Assembly: GCA_963785415.1 (NCBI GenBank)
Contig: CAWAVB010000001.1
Coordinates: 372,001-436,000, forward strand
From: Bog-793 sp963785415
GTDB taxonomy: Bacteria > Actinomycetota > Acidimicrobiia > Acidimicrobiales > Bog-793
Length of the DNA stretch: 64,000 nucleotides
Direction: 5' to 3'
Position 1 is the first letter of the stretch. Every line of letters begins with the position of its first letter. Below the pieces are notes generated by a model. It was not told where the DNA came from, made no database searches, and worked only from the letters and a program-made list of their open reading frames with translations. Of the stretch, positions 25,585 to 34,517 are shown in pieces. Position numbers and translations under genes: made by a program.

Positions 25585-28500
25585 CGCGACGCCGGTCGGA
25601 CCCTGCGCCGATCGCCGCGCACGGGGACGGCGGCCGGGGCCCGACCTCTTCGACGGGTCAGCCACCCGATCAGCGAGCCCCGCAGTGCCTCTGGGATGAT
25701 GGCGAACAGCGCGAGCAACACGATGGTCGCCAGGGTGATGCCCGTCGACACGTATTCCGTAGGCGACAGCCGGTAGAAGATCGAGATGCGCGCCGGCGTA
25801 CCGCCCGAGAAGGGCACGTACATCATCCCCGGGCCGGCTGGATAGATCGGGGTCGCGACTCCGTTGACGGTCGCGTGCCAATCGGGGTAGTCGTTCTCCT
25901 TGAACAGCACCCCGGTCGCGCCCCCGACGCGCACGTCGACCTCGACGGCGTCCGCGCCCTCGAATCGCGTGCGGTAACTCGGCGGGGCCGGCGCGGCGGG
26001 CCGCGCATACGACCCCTCGATCAGACCCTCGAGAAAAGCCGCCTCCGCGGCATTGTTGAACGACGCCGCGTGGAACGGCAGATTCATCCCGCTCATCACG
26101 ACCGTCCCGGCTCCGTCTCGCGCCTGCACGATGAGCGGATCGCCGTCGGCGTCGAGCACGACCTTCGACCGTGGCTCCCGTTGCTCGGCGATCTCCACGA
26201 GCCAGGGCTGCGAACCGAACATCGCCGGCCCAAAGTCGGAGAACGGGACCCCGGCGGTCAATGGCCCGCGGACGACCCCGAAGTTCCACTCCCGTTCCAT
26301 CTCAAGGTCACCCCAGTTCTCGACCGGGAAGGCACGCGGCGCGAGCGCGGCGATCTGCTCGACGACCGGTACGTCTCCGGCCACCTCCACGAGAAGCCGC
26401 CCTCCGTGGCGGACGTAGGCGTCGAGCAACCGGGCCGCCGCAGCGTCGGAGTGCGCCGAGAACCCGTAGAGCACGACTGACTGGAACCGCTCCAGCTCGG
26501 CGAGGCTGTAATCGTCGATGTACGGCGAGCCCTGAACCGGGATCATCGAGGTGCTCGGCACGTCGTTGAGCGAGAGGTCCCTCAAAAGGAGCGAGTAATT
26601 CTCTTCTTCCCCGACGACCAAAACGGCCGGCGCCGCCGTCGCCGACAGCACCGGCGACGGATCCTGCACGCGAAAGGTGCTCGTCCCGGTTCCGGAGACG
26701 TCTTCCAGGAGCTTGTAATCGGCGGGTTGCGATTGGTAGGCGTTCGCCATCGCGCCATCGTCGGCGTAGAGCCACTTGATCGCGTACCAATCGACGAGAA
26801 ACCCCCTCTCCGAAGCCGGGAACGTCGGCGTGGTCAGCGCGTCGTCGATCCACGCCTGGTAGTCGATGTTGAGAATGCCTTGAGCAAAGTCGTCGCGCTC
26901 TTCCGGAGTGTCCGTGACGGCATTCCCCCAACGCGTCGCCGTGTTGGCCGTCCCCGCGATCCGCTCGTCGAGTGTGTTCTTCGTAGCCGGCGTCGCACCG
27001 ATCAGCGCCTGCTGCACGGTGCCCGCGTCGTTGAGCGCCCCCGGAGCGAACAGTGGCACCGAAACAACGGCGCAGCCGCTCGCGAGCACAACCATGACGC
27101 CACCGACAACCTGGCGGACACCCCACGCTGGGAACAGCGAGACGATCCCGCACGCCCCGACTCCGACCGCTGCGGCCAAGGGCCACACTGCATAGGAGAG
27201 CATCTGGTCCGGGAATACGCCGTCGAACGTGAGACGAAGTCCCTGGATGTGGGGCAGGAAGGCGTAGGCCAAACAGAGGAGTGCGGGCACGAGGCAGGCC
27301 ACGGCGACCGCTACCGGCTGGGAAAGGCGGCTGCGGCGTTCCCGCCACGGCTGTCCTTGGGACTCTTCGAAGCCGATCCCACGGGCGTGACGCGGGCGCC
27401 AAAGCAACACCGTGATCCACGCACCAATCGCGATCGCGAGTGGGACGAGTACCGCGGGTAGTGCCAAAATCGACGAACCCACATACTGGCCACCGGTCGG
27501 GACGACAAGGAGCGTGCGGAACTGCGCGGGCGTTCCCGCGACGAGGGCAGACTGCGCAGCCTGCAGGTAGTACGAGCTCGGGTGGAGGAAGTAGGGCACG
27601 TAGTACCAGGCCGAAAGACCTGCGACGGCCACGAGGATCATCGCGAGGCGGCGCATTCGCTGCTCGAAAGGCGCCTGTGGCACGACCGCGAGGACGCACG
27701 CAACCTGGAAGACGACGAGCACGCCAATAACGGGATGCGATCCCATCGCCACGCCGAGAAGTAGCGCGATGACGACGGCGTGGACGCGCGTCGGTCTGCG
27801 CGCGTCCAATGCGGCCACGAATATCGCGACATCGCCGAAAGCCATCGCGCACAGTCGCGGGTAGCTCCCTGCCTGAATGGAAGCCGACCACAACGCGGGC
27901 GCGGCCAGAACAACGACTGCGGTCGCGACAGCGATCAGACGATTCCGCCCGAGGACCCTCACGAACCCGTACAACGCGGCGACAGAGACCATGTACATGA
28001 CCGCTGTCGCGACGTCCATCGCCTGCGTGATGCTCGCGCCACTCGCCGCGACGCCGGCTGAGACGAACAGCGAATAGAACGGCGGATATGACCCCGGGTA
28101 GGCGGGAAACCCTCCGTACCACGCGTAGTTCCAGAGGAAGTGCGGGAAATTGTGGAGGATGAGCCGGATCGTGATGAAGTGGCTGTACGCGTCGTAGCCC
28201 TTGGGGAACCCGGTGAACGCACCCGAACGCGTGCCAACGATCCACGTCGCGTAAACGAGACCGACCAGGACCAAAACGTCCGTCATGAGACCCGCCGCGG
28301 ATAAGACCGGAGCACGATCGGATTCGCTTCGTCCCCCGGCTTCCTCTCCCGACGTGGTCCTCCGGCGGCGGCGCCTCGCCGCGCGCGCCGGTCCGGCGGC
28401 CGAGTCCTCCGGCGCGTAGGCGAAGGCCCAAAGGCGCAACGCCAACCAATCAGGCGCCTGGGAGCGCGACCAGCGGCAGGTCTTGACGTGCTCGGCGAGG

Positions 28501-28760
28501 ACGCGGAGCACCGCAGGATCCCGCCCGACGTCTCGGTGAGCGAGCAGCGTCCCGGCGTGCCGGCTCGGGTCCCCGACCGACTGGATCGCGTAACGCCGGA
28601 CCCCGGCCGATTCCGATGCGAGAAGCCTCACGAGATGCCGGTCCGAGCGGCGTCGCTCTGACTCGGACCATCCCCAGGCTCCGACGAGAAGCACGAGGCC
28701 GACCACGACAGCCGGGACACCGCCGAAGTTTGCCGCCATCACCACGGACACCGGCTCCAT
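25581..28760 (-). CDS. Large polytopic membrane protein, PTPS-related (6-pyruvoyl-tetrahydropterin synthase-related) type
   Basis: 1059 residues. The order is an N-terminal helix, a HEAT-like cytosolic segment (about 35-115), an Arg-rich linker (130-150), then about a dozen hydrophobic spans. The first loop after the second helix reads KGYDAYSHFITIRLILHNFP, then WYGGFPAYPGSYPPFYSLF. That D/H-containing loop is typical of the PTPS_related membrane family, whose fold resembles GT-C glycosyltransferases. A long extracytoplasmic region (about 560-990) includes a Rossmann-like glutamine-amidotransferase-type fold pattern (YSLAELERFQSVVLYGFSA). It probably acts on lipid-linked sugars or wall polymers; this is inference. 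Confidence 0.75.
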   Translation of the reverse strand: MEPVSVVMAANFGGVPAVVVGLVLLVGAWGWSESERRRSDRHLVRLLASESAGVRRYAIQSVGDPSRHAGTLLAHRDVGRDPAVLRVLAEHVKTCRWSRSQAPDWLALRLWAFAYAPEDSAAGPARAARRRRRRTTSGEEAGGRSESDRAPVLSAAGLMTDVLVLVGLVYATWIVGTRSGAFTGFPKGYDAYSHFITIRLILHNFPHFLWNYAWYGGFPAYPGSYPPFYSLFVSAGVAASGASITQAMDVATAVMYMVSVAALYGFVRVLGRNRLIAVATAVVVLAAPALWSASIQAGSYPRLCAMAFGDVAIFVAALDARRPTRVHAVVIALLLGVAMGSHPVIGVLVVFQVACVLAVVPQAPFEQRMRRLAMILVAVAGLSAWYYVPYFLHPSSYYLQAAQSALVAGTPAQFRTLLVVPTGGQYVGSSILALPAVLVPLAIAIGAWITVLLWRPRHARGIGFEESQGQPWRERRSRLSQPVAVAVACLVPALLCLAYAFLPHIQGLRLTFDGVFPDQMLSYAVWPLAAAVGVGACGIVSLFPAWGVRQVVGGVMVVLASGCAVVSVPLFAPGALNDAGTVQQALIGATPATKNTLDERIAGTANTATRWGNAVTDTPEERDDFAQGILNIDYQAWIDDALTTPTFPASERGFLVDWYAIKWLYADDGAMANAYQSQPADYKLLEDVSGTGTSTFRVQDPSPVLSATAAPAVLVVGEEENYSLLLRDLSLNDVPSTSMIPVQGSPYIDDYSLAELERFQSVVLYGFSAHSDAAAARLLDAYVRHGGRLLVEVAGDVPVVEQIAALAPRAFPVENWGDLEMEREWNFGVVRGPLTAGVPFSDFGPAMFGSQPWLVEIAEQREPRSKVVLDADGDPLIVQARDGAGTVVMSGMNLPFHAASFNNAAEAAFLEGLIEGSYARPAAPAPPSYRTRFEGADAVEVDVRVGGATGVLFKENDYPDWHATVNGVATPIYPAGPGMMYVPFSGGTPARISIFYRLSPTEYVSTGITLATIVLLALFAIIPEALRGSLIGWLTRRRGRAPAAVPVRGDRRRVRPASR

Positions 28761-28845
28761 CCTGGACCGTTCCTCCCACCCACCGCGTGGATGCTACGAA
28801 ACGGACGCGAATCCGATCCCAGAGATCGCGATGATGGCCGCGCGC

Positions 28846-29244
28846 TCAGCTCGCGGTGTCGTCTACTACGACCGCCGCGGCGCGCACTGCGGCCACGTCC
28901 TCGGCGATCTTCGCGCGGAGATCCTCCACCGAGTCGAACCGGAGCTGCCCACGGATGAACTGGTCGATGTGCACGACGAGCCGCTCGCCGTACAGATCGT
29001 CGTCGAAGTCCAACAGGTGCGCCTCGACGACCAGGCGCCCTTCGTCGTCGTAATAGGTGGGCCGTCGACCAACCGAGATCGCAGAAACGTGCCTCGTCCC
29101 GTCGGCCCTGACGACAAAGCCGGCGTAGACGCCGTCCTCGGGACATCCCCGTCCGTCCGCCGGCTCGAGGTTCGCCGTCGGGAACCCGAGTTCGCGCCCG
29201 CGATGGTCCCCTTCAACGACGATCCCTTCGACGATCAGTGCCAC
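28846..29244 (-). CDS. Stand-alone riboflavin kinase (flavokinase domain of RibF)
   Basis: 132 residues containing only the C-terminal kinase half of bifunctional RibF. The flavokinase hallmark GRELGFPTANL is at 16-26, DGVYAGFVV follows, then SVGRRPTYYD and the catalytic-region VEAHLLDFDDDLYGERL. It would make FMN from riboflavin and ATP. The FAD synthetase (nucleotidyltransferase) half is absent. The start is GTG 29244, with AAGGA directly adjacent, an unusually short spacing. A second full RibF may exist elsewhere in the genome. Confidence 0.88.
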   Translation of the reverse strand: MALIVEGIVVEGDHRGRELGFPTANLEPADGRGCPEDGVYAGFVVRADGTRHVSAISVGRRPTYYDDEGRLVVEAHLLDFDDDLYGERLVVHIDQFIRGQLRFDSVEDLRAKIAEDVAAVRAAAVVVDDTAS

Positions 29245-29280
29245 TCCTTCGACGCTACCAAGCGGCCGGTGGGGGGTTGC

Positions 29281-30627
29281 TCACGGGTTCCGGTACGTTT
29301 CGCCGCCGACCGTGTCGACCGAGTGGCCCGCGCCCTGCGCCGCCTCCGTCGCCACTGTTGCCGACCTGCCCTCGACGCCCCGCCATAGCCATGCGACAAA
29401 GCCGCAGGCGACGACGGCGCACGACGCGGCCAGTACAAACGGGATGACGGGGTCGACAGCGAACAGGGCGCCGGCCGCGGCCGCGGATACCGCGGTCGCC
29501 GCGGTGCGTCCGGTCTCGATCGCGCCCTGAGCTTGGCCCTGCGTTTCCGCCTCGGTCGCCTCCGTGAGGATCAACACCGCGGCCGGCGCGCCGACGACCG
29601 AACATGCCGCCTCCAGCGACCCCAGCGCGACGAGCAGCGGCACGAGATGGATGAACGGATAGGCCGCGCAGAAAGCCGCCGAAGCGATCAGCCCGCCGAG
29701 GGCGAGGACGCGTCGGTCGAGTCGGTCGGCGAGTCGCCCGGCCGGCAACGACAGCGCGGCAAACGGCAGGGCGAAGAGCGTCCACGACAATCCGACGTCG
29801 AAGGTCGTCGCGCCGCGCAGCCTCAGCAGCAGCGTCCAGCAGGCCTCGTAGACCCCGACGAGCCCGCCCGTCGCGACGAAGGCGAAGACGACGCCCACGA
29901 CCGCTGGGGAGAGCTTGAGACCGCGCGGCGCCCCGGCGAGGCCGAGCCCGCCTGGAGCCCCGCCGGAGAGTGCTTCGAGTTCCTCGACGCGGACCTCGTC
30001 GCGTGCGGGAACCCGCGCGGTCACTCCCTGGGGACGCCTCGAGGGGATGAATGAGGCGACCGGAACGACCGCGACGAACGCCGCCCCGGCGCCGATCACG
30101 AAAAGCAGGCGCATCGAGGTCGCTCCGATGAGGCTCCCGACGAGCGGACCCACCGCGAGCGCAGCCATCTGGCTCCCGTACAGTGCGCCGAACGAACCCC
30201 CGCGCTCGGAGACCGCCACTACCGAGCCGATCGTCGCCGCGGACGCGACCGTGACGGCGCCGGCGCCGACGCCCTGGAGGGCCCGCGAAACGATGGCGAA
30301 CCCCGCGCCGGTCGTCAGCGCGAAGCCGATGCTGCCGAGGGCGAACAACACGAGGCCAGCGACGAGCACCGGCCGCCGCCCGATCCGGTCAGAGAGTCTG
30401 CCCGCCGGGAACTGCGTCACGACGCTCGCCGCGAAGTACGAGGCCATCACGAGCCCGATCAGCCCGGGCGACGATCCGTGCTGGCGGAGGTACGAAGGCA
30501 GCAGCGGGAGGATCGAGCTTCCGCCGATCCAGAGCAGGAACGTCGTTGCACAGAGCGCCACCACGAGCGTGCGCTCGGACGCGCTCGACGGAAGGCCCAG
30601 CGACCGCCGTTTCACCACATCGGGCAC
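29281..30627 (-). CDS. MFS transporter
   Basis: 448 residues, twelve hydrophobic segments, with the MFS motif A loop between helices 2 and 3 as FPAGRLSDRIGRRPVL and a degenerate repeat in the second half (LPAGRLADRLDRRVL). The spacing suits a drug/proton antiporter of the MFS_1 group; the substrate is unknown. GTG 30627 (VPDVVKRRSLGL) puts 20 residues before helix 1; the frame is open further upstream but that part is Arg/Pro-rich and unlikely. It is divergent from livK. Confidence 0.85.
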   Translation of the reverse strand: MPDVVKRRSLGLPSSASERTLVVALCATTFLLWIGGSSILPLLPSYLRQHGSSPGLIGLVMASYFAASVVTQFPAGRLSDRIGRRPVLVAGLVLFALGSIGFALTTGAGFAIVSRALQGVGAGAVTVASAATIGSVVAVSERGGSFGALYGSQMAALAVGPLVGSLIGATSMRLLFVIGAGAAFVAVVPVASFIPSRRPQGVTARVPARDEVRVEELEALSGGAPGGLGLAGAPRGLKLSPAVVGVVFAFVATGGLVGVYEACWTLLLRLRGATTFDVGLSWTLFALPFAALSLPAGRLADRLDRRVLALGGLIASAAFCAAYPFIHLVPLLVALGSLEAACSVVGAPAAVLILTEATEAETQGQAQGAIETGRTAATAVSAAAAGALFAVDPVIPFVLAASCAVVACGFVAWLWRGVEGRSATVATEAAQGAGHSVDTVGGETYRNP

Positions 30628-30951
30628 GGTACTGGCTCTCCACGACCCCACCGGATACGGGCACGAGATCGCGGCGCGGGCGGGTGCCGGGGGCGAAGCC
30701 CCCGGCGTGACCGACGACCGAACGCCGCGGCAATCATCCCGTCGGCCCGCGGCCCAACACAGCACGTCGCTTCCATCACTCGCCGCGCCGCCCGCGGACC
30801 CTCGTCCCGGGGAGTCGGCCCTGCGTGCGCCGCCCGCGGCGGCGTGGCTCGTTCATGACGGTTCGATTTCAGTTCTGTTGCTCAACTGGCTACAGTCTCG
30901 CCAACGCAGTCCGGGACAGTTCGGCTCGACTTCGTATCAAAGGGGGCATTC
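30628..30951 (+). other. Divergent promoter region between MFS gene and livK
   Basis: About 324 bp with no protein-like frame. It contains the perfect hairpin at 30686-30706 and, just before the livK ATG, an AAAGGGGG ribosome site. The stretch 30870-30910, lower in G/C, is the likeliest livK promoter area, but no clean hexamer pair is seen. Confidence 0.45.
30686..30706 (+). promoter_or_regulatory. Perfect 9-bp hairpin with GAA loop
   Basis: GCCGGGGGC, loop GAA, GCCCCCGGC. It lies between divergent promoters and has no T-tract on either strand, so it is not a canonical intrinsic terminator. It may be an RNA leader structure of the MFS gene or a protein-binding site. Confidence 0.5.
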
Positions 30952-32163
30952 ATGCATCGAAGAATCATCAGGATCGGCGTTCCGCTCGTCGCGGTCGCGC
31001 TGACACTCGGCACGTTCGGCGGAGTGGCGACGGCGAGCACCTCGCATTCGTCCAAGCCGACGTACACGATCGCGTACGAAGGTCCGCTCTCCGGCGGCAA
31101 CGCCCAGCTCGGACTCAACATGAAGTACGCCGTCGAGCTCGCGATCAGATGGGCGAACGAGGGCAAGACCTTCGGCACGCTGCCCTTCAAGTTGCAGTAC
31201 TCCGAGCAGGACGACCAGGGATCGGCCACCGAGTCACCGACGGCCGCAGAGGCCCTCGTCACCAACTCCTCGGTCGTGGCCGTCGTCGGTCCGGCATTCT
31301 CCGGTGCGACGAAGGCAGCCGAGCCGATCTTCTCGGCGGCGGACCTCGCGACGGTCAGCCCGTCGGCGACGAACCCGCAGCTCGCCGGCGAGGGATGGAA
31401 CAACTTCTTCCGCGTCGTCGCTGACGACAACGCGCAGGGACCTTACGACGCTGACTACATCGCCAAGGCTCTGAAGTTGAAGTCCGTCTACACCGTCGAC
31501 GACGCGAGCTCGTACGGGTCCGGCCTCGTCGGAGCCCTCGACACTCGCCTCACGCACGACGGCGTGAAGTTCACCCACCAGACCGCCCCCGGGACGACCC
31601 AGTGCCAGGCCGGGACCGGCAACGTCCAGGAGTACGGCGCTCTGGCCTCGCAGGTCGTCTCCAGCAAGGCCCCGCTGCTCTTCTACGGCGGCTACTACTG
31701 CGACTTCGCCCTGTTCGCCAAGGCGCTGCGCGCCGCGGGCTACAAGGGCCAGCTCATGTCCGACGACGGCAGCCTCGACCCGCACTACGTCAGCGAAGCG
31801 ACCAAGACGGTCGCCAGCGACACCCTGATCACGTGCGCCTGCGCGGCTCTGCAGAACAACGCCGAGGACAACGCCTTCGGCACCGCGTTCAAGCAGCTCG
31901 CCGGCTTCGCCAGTGGGACGTACACCCCCGAGGCGTTTGACGCGACGAACGTCATCATCTCGGTCATGAAGTCCCTCGGTTCGCATGTCACCCGCGCGGC
32001 GATCATTTCGGCCCTGCACAAGGTGACCTACGTCGGCATCACCAAAACGATCACATTCGAAAAGAACGGCAATATCTCCGGAAAGACGATTTACGTCTAC
32101 AAGGTTGAGAACGGGAAGATCGTCGAGCTCGGCTCGACCCTCTCGCTTATCGCATCGTCCTAA
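30952..32163 (+). CDS. livK: Branched-chain amino acid-type ABC solute-binding protein
   Basis: 403 residues. The Sec signal is MHRRIIRIGVPLVAVALTLG with cleavage near ATAS. The mature Peripla_BP_6 fold starts YTIAYEGPLSGGNAQLG and shows VVAVVGPAFSGATKAAEPI and VYTVDDASSYGSGL. The family binds Leu/Ile/Val, amides, urea or aromatic compounds. Downstream kynU and the nearby tnaA make an aromatic amino acid such as tryptophan or kynurenine a reasonable ligand. It is first in the liv operon and separated from livH by a strong hairpin, consistent with higher expression of the receptor. Confidence 0.9.
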   Translation: MHRRIIRIGVPLVAVALTLGTFGGVATASTSHSSKPTYTIAYEGPLSGGNAQLGLNMKYAVELAIRWANEGKTFGTLPFKLQYSEQDDQGSATESPTAAEALVTNSSVVAVVGPAFSGATKAAEPIFSAADLATVSPSATNPQLAGEGWNNFFRVVADDNAQGPYDADYIAKALKLKSVYTVDDASSYGSGLVGALDTRLTHDGVKFTHQTAPGTTQCQAGTGNVQEYGALASQVVSSKAPLLFYGGYYCDFALFAKALRAAGYKGQLMSDDGSLDPHYVSEATKTVASDTLITCACAALQNNAEDNAFGTAFKQLAGFASGTYTPEAFDATNVIISVMKSLGSHVTRAAIISALHKVTYVGITKTITFEKNGNISGKTIYVYKVENGKIVELGSTLSLIASS

Positions 32164-32175
32164 CCTTCGCCCCTT

Positions 32176-32218
32176 CCGCGGCCGGGAGACCCGCTTGACG
32201 CGGGCTTCCCGGCCGCGG
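32176..32218 (+). terminator. Strong imperfect hairpin between livK and livH (attenuator)
   Basis: Two 19-base arms (32176-32194 and 32200-32218) pair at 17 positions around the loop TTGAC. It begins 12 bases after the livK stop and has no T-run, only G's, so it is more likely an RNA-stabilising or attenuating element that raises livK mRNA over the permease mRNA than a full stop. Confidence 0.65.
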
Positions 32219-32250
32219 GGGACGGCATTGGCCCGGCGGAGAACCACCCG

Positions 32251-33177
32251 ATGTGCTTCACGCAGAACTTCTGGAGCTTCCTCATTGGCGGCATTGCCAA
32301 CGGGTTCCTCTATGCGCTGATCGCTCTCGGTTACACGCTCGTCTACGGCGTGCTGCAGCTCATCAACTTCGCCCACAGCGAGGTCTTCATGAGCGGGGGC
32401 TTCGCCGGCTACTTCGTCCTCAACGCGGTGATCGGCAACTCCCATCCGAGTGGAGTGGACTCGGTCCTGCTCGTCATCTTGGGCACCGCTGCCGGTGCCG
32501 TCGGCGGCGCGACGATCGCCTATCTGCTCGAGCGCGTCGCCTACCGTCCCCTCCGGCGGAGAAAGGCGCCCCGACTCGCCTTCCTCATCAGCGCGATCGG
32601 CGCGTCGTACTTCCTCTACAACCTCGCCGGGAAGGAATTCGGCCGCAACGCCGTCTCGATGCCTGCCGCGTACACGAATGGCACCGTCTTCACCGTCTTT
32701 GGTGCCCAGGTCCAGACCTACTACGTCGTTATCGCGATCGCAGCGATGATCATGCTCTTAGTCCTCGACCGCATCGTCGCTTCGACCCGCCTCGGTCGAG
32801 GGATCCGTGCCGTCGCCCAGGACGCCGAGACGGCGAGCCTCATGGGCGTGAACATCGACCGCGTCATCGCCCAGACCTTCATCCTCGGGGGGATCCTCGG
32901 GGGTGCCGCGGGGTTCCTTTTCGGTCTCAATTCCGGCGTCGTTTACACGATGGGATTCACCCCGGCGCTCAAGGCCTTCACCGCCGCGGTGCTGGGCGGC
33001 ATCGGCAACATCCGAGGAGCGATGCTCGGCGGCCTGCTCCTCGGCATCTTCGAGAACCTCGGGGTCACCTGCGCCCCGACCGAGTGGCGTGACGTCATCG
33101 CCTTCGGGATCCTCGTGCTCGTCCTCATCATCCGGCCGACGGGCATCCTCGGCGAGCGCCTCGGACGGTCCGCATGA
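32251..33177 (+). CDS. livH: Branched-chain amino acid-type ABC permease LivH
   Basis: 308 residues with eight or so hydrophobic spans. Family landmarks: ANGFLYALIALGYTLVYGVL at the start, QLINFAHSEVFMSGGF in the first loop, and the C-terminal EAA-like AAVLGGIGNIRGAMLGGLLL that contacts the ATPases. It pairs with LivM to form the channel. Its TGA overlaps the livM ATG. Confidence 0.93.
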   Translation: MCFTQNFWSFLIGGIANGFLYALIALGYTLVYGVLQLINFAHSEVFMSGGFAGYFVLNAVIGNSHPSGVDSVLLVILGTAAGAVGGATIAYLLERVAYRPLRRRKAPRLAFLISAIGASYFLYNLAGKEFGRNAVSMPAAYTNGTVFTVFGAQVQTYYVVIAIAAMIMLLVLDRIVASTRLGRGIRAVAQDAETASLMGVNIDRVIAQTFILGGILGGAAGFLFGLNSGVVYTMGFTPALKAFTAAVLGGIGNIRGAMLGGLLLGIFENLGVTCAPTEWRDVIAFGILVLVLIIRPTGILGERLGRSA

Positions 33178-34517
33178 GCGCCTTCGCCGCGACCGCCGTC
33201 TCCCGGGTGCGATGGGCCAGACAGAACGTCGAGATCCGGCGCCTGTTCGCCTGCGTGTTCGGTCTGCTCGTGCTCGCGCTCATGACCGGACCCTCGGGGA
33301 GCAACACCGCGCCGGTCTCCGGTTTCACCGGGTCGCTGTTCCACCCACGCGTCCTCGACTTCCTCGGTCTCGGCGTCGGCCTCTGGGCGATCATCACCGT
33401 ATGGAACCGCTGGGGCGAGGTGATCAAGCGCACGAGCGACCATGTCATGACCCTGCCCAGGCGTGTGATGCCAGACCGGCGCGTGCGCCTCTTCATCTAT
33501 GCCGCCGCGCTCGCGGTCGCGATCATTCTTCCTTTGCACGTCAACGCCTTCTGGCAGGACGTCCTCGTCGACCAGATCGGCATCTACGTGCTCCTCGCGA
33601 TCGGCCTGAACGTCGTCGTCGGCTACGCGGGCCTCCTCGACCTCGGCTACATCGCGTTCTACGCGATCGGCGCCTACTCGACCGCATACTGGACCGGCGC
33701 GCTCCCCGTCCATCCACCGATGGTCGTCAACGCGTTCTGGGCCATCCCGTTCGCGATCGCCACCGCGATGCTCGCCGGTGTCCTCATCGGTGCACCGACG
33801 CTGCGTCTCCGAGGCGACTACCTCGCGATCGTGACGCTCGGATTCGGCGAGATCATCCAGATCGTCGCGACCAACCTGCAGGGGGTGACCGGTGGCGCTC
33901 AAGGCGTGATCGGAATCCCCCATCCCTCGGTCAATCTGTTGCACATCCACTACTCGTGGCTGATCGACCCGCTTCCCTACTACTACCTGCTCCTTGCGTT
34001 CGTCGTCCTCGCGCTGATCGCCTACTCCTTCCTCGAGCATTCGCGGGTGGGCCGCGCCTGGACGGCGATCCGAGAGGACGAGGTCGCCGCCGAGTCGACC
34101 GGGATCAACGTGTTGAAGTACAAGATCCTCGCCTTCGCCATCGGGGCGTCGACGTCAGGCTTCGCGGGAATGCTCGAGTCCAGCAAGATCTCGTTCATCG
34201 AACCCGGCGACTTCACGGTCCAGCTCTCCATCCTCATCCTCGTCCTCGTCATCTTCGGCGGGATGGGATCGCTGCTCGGTGCCGTCCTCGGGGCCGCCGT
34301 GCTCCAGTGGTTCCCCTGGTACCTGCGGGAGCACCCGTTGTTCGGGTTCCAGGATCAGGACCTGTTCATCTACCTCGGCGCGATCCTTGTGATCATGATG
34401 ATCTTCCGCCCCGAGGGGATGATCCCGTCACGAAGACGAAAGCGCGAGATCGGTCTCGCCGAGCACGGCGTCGGCACGGCCGACGCGATGAGCGGATCCT
34501 CGAGCGAGATCTCGTGA
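33174..34517 (+). CDS. livM: Branched-chain amino acid-type ABC permease LivM
   Basis: 447 residues, longer than many LivM because of about 110 extra N-terminal residues that include two or three hydrophobic spans. The conserved core has GLNVVVGYAGLLDLGYIAFY, the LRLRGDYLAIVTLGFGEI block and GGMGSLLGAVLGAAVL. It starts by ATGA overlap with livH and ends by GTGA overlap with livG. Confidence 0.93.
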   Translation: MSAFAATAVSRVRWARQNVEIRRLFACVFGLLVLALMTGPSGSNTAPVSGFTGSLFHPRVLDFLGLGVGLWAIITVWNRWGEVIKRTSDHVMTLPRRVMPDRRVRLFIYAAALAVAIILPLHVNAFWQDVLVDQIGIYVLLAIGLNVVVGYAGLLDLGYIAFYAIGAYSTAYWTGALPVHPPMVVNAFWAIPFAIATAMLAGVLIGAPTLRLRGDYLAIVTLGFGEIIQIVATNLQGVTGGAQGVIGIPHPSVNLLHIHYSWLIDPLPYYYLLLAFVVLALIAYSFLEHSRVGRAWTAIREDEVAAESTGINVLKYKILAFAIGASTSGFAGMLESSKISFIEPGDFTVQLSILILVLVIFGGMGSLLGAVLGAAVLQWFPWYLREHPLFGFQDQDLFIYLGAILVIMMIFRPEGMIPSRRRKREIGLAEHGVGTADAMSGSSSEIS

